In this document: positions 10,166 through 12,809 of the stretch, in pieces
How positions within the stretch are numbered: position 1 is the first letter of the stretch
Layout of the letters: every line of letters begins with the position of its first letter
From: Halocafeteria seosinensis
Taxonomy: Eukaryota > Sar > Bigyra > Bicosoecida
Direction: 5' to 3'
Assembly (NCBI GenBank): GCA_001687465.1
Contig: LVLI01001138.1
Location: 1 to 12,809, forward strand
DNA: 12,809 nucleotides
Made by a program: the position numbers and the translations under genes
Notes under the pieces: generated by a model
Database searches by the model: none
The model's input: only the letters and a program-made list of their open reading frames with translations
What the model was told of the DNA's origin: nothing

Positions 10166-10420
10166 GATAGCACCAGCAGTGAATACTAACGGAGAATACG
10201 ATGAGTCAGTCAAACGAACAAATCACAAGAAATCTACAATAGTCCTCTACTCGTTTGCACGAGATGACAGCCAGCGAACATCTCGGCAGCAAAGAGTAGT
10301 GTAGGCACGACTCATAAACTGTATCCATAGGTAGAGACATCAGTATGTCAAGGTTGTTTCATTGCTTTGTTGACCACCAATATTCGACGTTTTCGGGTTG
10401 TCCTGTGATAGCGCTTCGAA
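10166..10420 (+). pseudogene. Decayed duplicate of the CFAP58 3' end and 3' UTR
   Basis: The stretch 10190-10207 matches 9340-9357 of CFAP58 at 17 of 18 positions. Colinear matches follow: AGATGACAG (10262-10270) against AGATGATAG (9400-9408), ATTGCTTTGT at 10361-10370 against 9484-9493, and GATAGCGCTTCGAA (10407-10420) against 9504-9519. The original reading frame persists from 10140 to a TAG at 10302-10304, giving GEYDES and DDSQ at about the same spacing as in CFAP58, so the relationship is real at protein level too. A TGA at 10137-10139 closes the frame upstream, and there is no start codon or coiled-coil body. A weaker match to GATAGCC of CFAP58 begins near 10166. It looks like a tandem 3'-end duplication that has lost function. 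Confidence 0.62.
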
Positions 10421-10618
10421 GCCGACAACACGTCAAACCTTGAAAGCAATCAAGCAGAGCAATACGGCATTTTGTATGGAACTCAAACATTACTAAAGAG
10501 TCTGTTCGAGACTATAGCAGAGCGGCTTGAGTTGTGCTACGGGCGGCACGTCCCCTTGAATCTTGCTCTGCTGTCTTAGGACAGAGGTCTCCCCACTTTA
10601 TCCATACCATTTCGTACT

Positions 10619-11096
10619 TCAGTCTCGCCGTGTCTTGGAATCGCCTTTCTTATTCTTTTTACCACTTTTGGCCGATGTAGCTGTCGTTGTTGAGTCTGTT
10701 GGTAGTGCCAGGGGAGGCGATAAGCTCATACATCTGCGCATAACATCTTTGCATTGTTTATAGAACGCTTGGATATGGTCTCTGTGAATCTGCAGGAGCG
10801 AGCATTCCCTTGTCCCTGGTGTTGTTGTTATCGGCAATTTCATGGCTCCTGCATACCTGTGTACTAATTTTCTGGTTCCCTGAAGTGGCTCGAAGTAAAC
10901 ATATAGCTTCTGTCGATTCCCTTGGTACATCTGTTTGCAGGCAGAGAGCTCGTCGTCAACACACGTGAGTGAATAAATGCGAAGTACAGGATCAGAGAGA
11001 ATACTTACATGACTTCGTGGTCATGTATACGGCATGCTCCCTCCTGTCTTTATACAGCTGCTCCAGAGCTCGTAGGAACTCGTCCGGGGACAACAT
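10619..11096 (-). CDS. SRP14: Signal recognition particle 14 kDa subunit, three exons
   Basis: Coding sequence complement(join(10619..10789, 10857..10930, 11009..11096)), 110 residues, within the usual SRP14 range. Introns are 11008-10931 (GTAAGT...ACAG, 78 nt, phase 1) and 10856-10790 (GTATGC...GCAG, 67 nt, phase 0). The splice product shows the family pattern in order: an N-terminal helix LSPDEFLRALEQLYKDR, the strand HAVYMTT, the core motif CLLRATSGNQKIST (residues 40-53; human has CLLRATDGKKKIST), a helix DHIQAFYKQCKDVM, and a Lys-rich tail. SRP14 pairs with SRP9 to bind the Alu domain of SRP RNA and slow elongation while nascent secretory proteins are brought to the ER. The gene is divergent from TBP and converges on CFAP58. 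The tail carries a Ser/Thr-rich insert before KSGKKNKKGDSK. Confidence 0.93.
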
Positions 11097-11515
11097 CCTC
11101 CTTGCTTTATCCGACTCTATCTATACTCCTTCCAAACCTTTTTGAACAATTCCACCGAGCAAAAGCAGAACACATCCGTCTACCTTACAAAAAACAGAAG
11201 GTATATATACTTTACTGTATAGTGTACGGCTTCGTATATACGCGATCCCGAGACAAGTGCTGAACCGGACAATCTTTTCGACCACCCTTTATAACGCCTT
11301 TTTGCAACCTCGCTTAGACTTAGAGATAGCTCACGATAATAGGGGATGATTTCTGTGATCAAAGTGCCTCAAGATACCACTGTCCTCTTTCTAATCACGA
11401 CCTTGGTAACTCTCACGGGGCGATCTGGAGTGAAAACAGACCAACAAAAGAGGTCGTTCCGGCTCGCTCTCACCTGCGTTTAACACGATATACACAGTGA
11501 ATCCGACCGTCTGCT
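11097..11515. promoter_or_regulatory. Divergent promoter region of SRP14 and TBP
   Basis: These 419 bp separate the start codons of two divergently transcribed housekeeping genes and must contain both core promoters unless transcripts overlap. Two palindromic TATA-like elements stand 22 bp apart: GTATATATAC (11201-11210) and CGTATATACG (11233-11242). The first lies about 105 nt upstream of the SRP14 ATG and 306 nt upstream of the TBP ATG. CTTTATAAC near 11286 is a further candidate. No open frame or RNA gene of note was seen. Which element serves which gene cannot be decided from sequence. Confidence 0.5.
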
Positions 11516-12809
11516 ATGCCTCCGCGTAAGATCAGGAAGTCTGCAGCTGCCTCTTCATCCTCCGCTACTGCTTCCAGACCGAGCGAGTCCTCTCAGGAAG
11601 AGTCGGCCGAGGATTCATCCTCTCCCAAGAGACAGAAAGTATCAGGCCATTGGGAGGATGCATCGTCCGCCTCAGCATCCTCGCTGTTATGGACGGGAGC
11701 ACGCTCCAGCAGCAAGTTTGGTCCACCCTCCACTCTCAACGCGGGACGATCGCTGATCCAAGAAGCATCTTCAGCTACTGTCCGACCCCCCACAACATTC
11801 AAGCCTTCAGCCTCCTCATCAGCAACGACAGATAGAGATGACGACGACGACAATGATGATGATGATGACAGTGACGAAGAAGAGAAGAAGAAAAAGAAGA
11901 AGGTGCCGAAGAAGAAAACGGCCAGCAAACGACCTACCGGGACTGCACCGTCCTCGACTCGGTCAAGTACAACCAAAAGGAGTTCGTCTACGGCGCCCTC
12001 CTCCGCGGTGTCCAGCAGCAGTTCTGCAGCGGCGGCTTCCGCAGCTTCAGGCAATGAGCTAGTCGTTCGTGATCAACAGTCGAGTACCAGCACCGCTGTT
12101 AGACAACAGGGGCGTGAACGGCCAGTAGCTCAGACGAAGAATGGAGTACGCCAGTTTGTAGAGACCTCAGTCGGCATTCGCCTTTTTTTACAGTAAGTAG
12201 ATTCAAGGGAAGAGTCACCTTTCTTAAAACGATGCTTAATGTTTTTTTTTGTGCCCGTCAGGAATTGCATGTCTACAGTCGACTTACAAGCTAAACCAGA
12301 CTTGGCATATATTGCTACCCATGCACGGAATGCAGATTTCAATCCCAAGGTGTGAATACCTCCTTTAGATACCGTCGACTCGCCGAAAGCTCACCTTTTC
12401 TCTCTGTCTCGGTTAATTCTTCCGCAGAGATTTCCGGCAGTATTCGTAAAATTAAGAGAACCGAAAGCAACGGCTTTAGTGTTTAGTTCGGGAAAGGTAT
12501 GTGTAGCGGCAACTACCCTGCCTCCTTCCTCTTGCATCGAATGATTTCGTTCGTCACAGATGGTTATTATTGGGGCTCAAAACGAGGACGGATCGCGCTT
12601 AGCCGCCAAAAAGATGGCTCGAATTCTTCAAGTAAGTAGATATTCCAATGAGTACGGGATATAAGAAGAAAAACACCGACATGTACTATTAATCTTCTCT
12701 TTCTTGCAGCGGCTGGGGTTCAATGTTTCCTTCAACAAATTTACGATCCAAAACCTTGTTGGAACCGGGGATGTTTCATTCCCAATTCGTTTGGAGGGAC
12801 TTGCAGACG
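11516..12809 (+). CDS. TBP: TATA-binding protein, five exons visible, truncated by the window end
   Basis: Coding sequence join(11516..12192, 12262..12349, 12428..12496, 12560..12631, 12710..>12809), 335 complete residues visible. The introns are 69, 78, 63 and 78 nt, all GT-AG; three contain TTAAT upstream of the acceptor, a possible branch site. From residue 226 the spliced protein reads [76 protein letters not shown], the order of TBP repeat 1 and the start of repeat 2. The DNA-kinking phenylalanine pair of repeat 1 is present (F257, F274), as are the symmetric asparagines N227 and N317. TBP nucleates pre-initiation complexes for all three nuclear RNA polymerases. Residues 1-225 are unusual: Ser/Ala-rich, a PKRQKV basic motif, an Asp/Glu run and a Lys run, not the Gln-rich tract of animals. 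The loop usually TGAKS reads IGAQN. A TBP-related factor remains possible but fits less well. Confidence 0.92.
11838..11935 (+). repeat. Low-complexity trinucleotide tract in TBP exon 1 (acidic run then lysine run)
   Basis: Runs of GAC/GAT codons give an Asp-rich block (about residues 108-121), directly followed by GAA/GAG and then AAG/AAA codons giving a Lys-rich block (about 125-138). The nucleotide sequence is nearly a GAT/GAC microsatellite followed by an AAG microsatellite. Such tracts change length by replication slippage, so this part of the TBP N-terminus is likely variable between strains. Confidence 0.7.

Larger units (their letters stand above)
9473..10618. other. Convergent intergenic region between CFAP58 and SRP14
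   Basis: This 1146-bp spacer lies between two genes transcribed toward each other and so should contain both 3' UTRs. It holds the second copy of the dispersed repeat (9730-9786) and a decayed duplicate of the CFAP58 3' end (about 10166-10420). A minus-strand open frame with an ATG at 10066 and a stop at 9824 (80 codons, K/S/E-rich toward its end) matches no family I know and may be fortuitous. I saw no tRNA, snRNA or canonical AATAAA signal. Confidence 0.5.

Noticed and set aside
10619-10930. Separate 103-residue protein starting at ATG 10930 on the minus strand
   Set aside because: It runs through SRP14 intron 2 and reads exon 2 in the wrong frame; the spliced frame gives a clear SRP14 motif.
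11593-12054. Antisense open frame opposite TBP exon 1
   Set aside because: A mirror of the Ser, Asp and Lys codon runs; the plus strand encodes a verified TBP continuation.
11838-12062. Met/Thr/Arg-rich frame overlapping TBP exon 1
   Set aside because: Produced by reading GAT and AAG repeats in another frame.
12262-12809. Assignment as TBP-like factor (TLF/TBPL1)
   Set aside because: The F257 and F274 pair, the STVDL and NPKRF motifs and FPIRLEGL fit TBP better than TLF, though the end of the gene is missing.

Overview
The window is nuclear DNA of a eukaryote. All four recognisable protein genes are interrupted by short GT-AG introns: I reconstruct ten, every one 62 to 78 nt long. A well-conserved CFAP58 gene means the organism builds motile cilia or flagella at some life stage, which argues against red algae and most fungi. 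A compact genome, tiny introns, a strongly extended TBP and an RCC1-TBC fusion suggest a flagellated protist or alga, but I cannot name the lineage from this sequence.

Layout: (1) 1-54, one copy of a short dispersed repeat with a CA tract; (2) 55-1065, no gene seen; (3) 1066-6007, plus strand, a 1602-residue protein that joins a long N-terminal region, an RCC1-like beta-propeller and a C-terminal TBC (Rab GTPase-activating) domain; (4) 6008-6654, spacer and probable CFAP58 promoter; (5) 6655-9472, plus strand, CFAP58 (894 residues, three exons); (6) 9473-10618, spacer holding the second repeat copy (9730-9786) and a decayed copy of the CFAP58 3' end (about 10166-10420); (7) 11096-10619, minus strand, SRP14 (110 residues, three exons), recovered only by splicing; (8) 11097-11515, a 419-bp divergent promoter region; (9) 11516 to the window end, plus strand, the first five exons of a TATA-binding protein gene, with an unusual Ser-rich, acidic and Lys-rich N-terminal extension.

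The genes do not form one pathway: a predicted Rab regulator, an axonemal coiled-coil protein, a signal recognition particle subunit and a core transcription factor. A link between the first two is possible, because Rab GAPs act in ciliary traffic and the two genes are adjacent in the same orientation, but that is conjecture. The most unusual items are the predicted N-myristoylated RCC1-TBC fusion, the TBP N-terminus and altered core loop, the repeat pair, and the CFAP58 3'-end relic.
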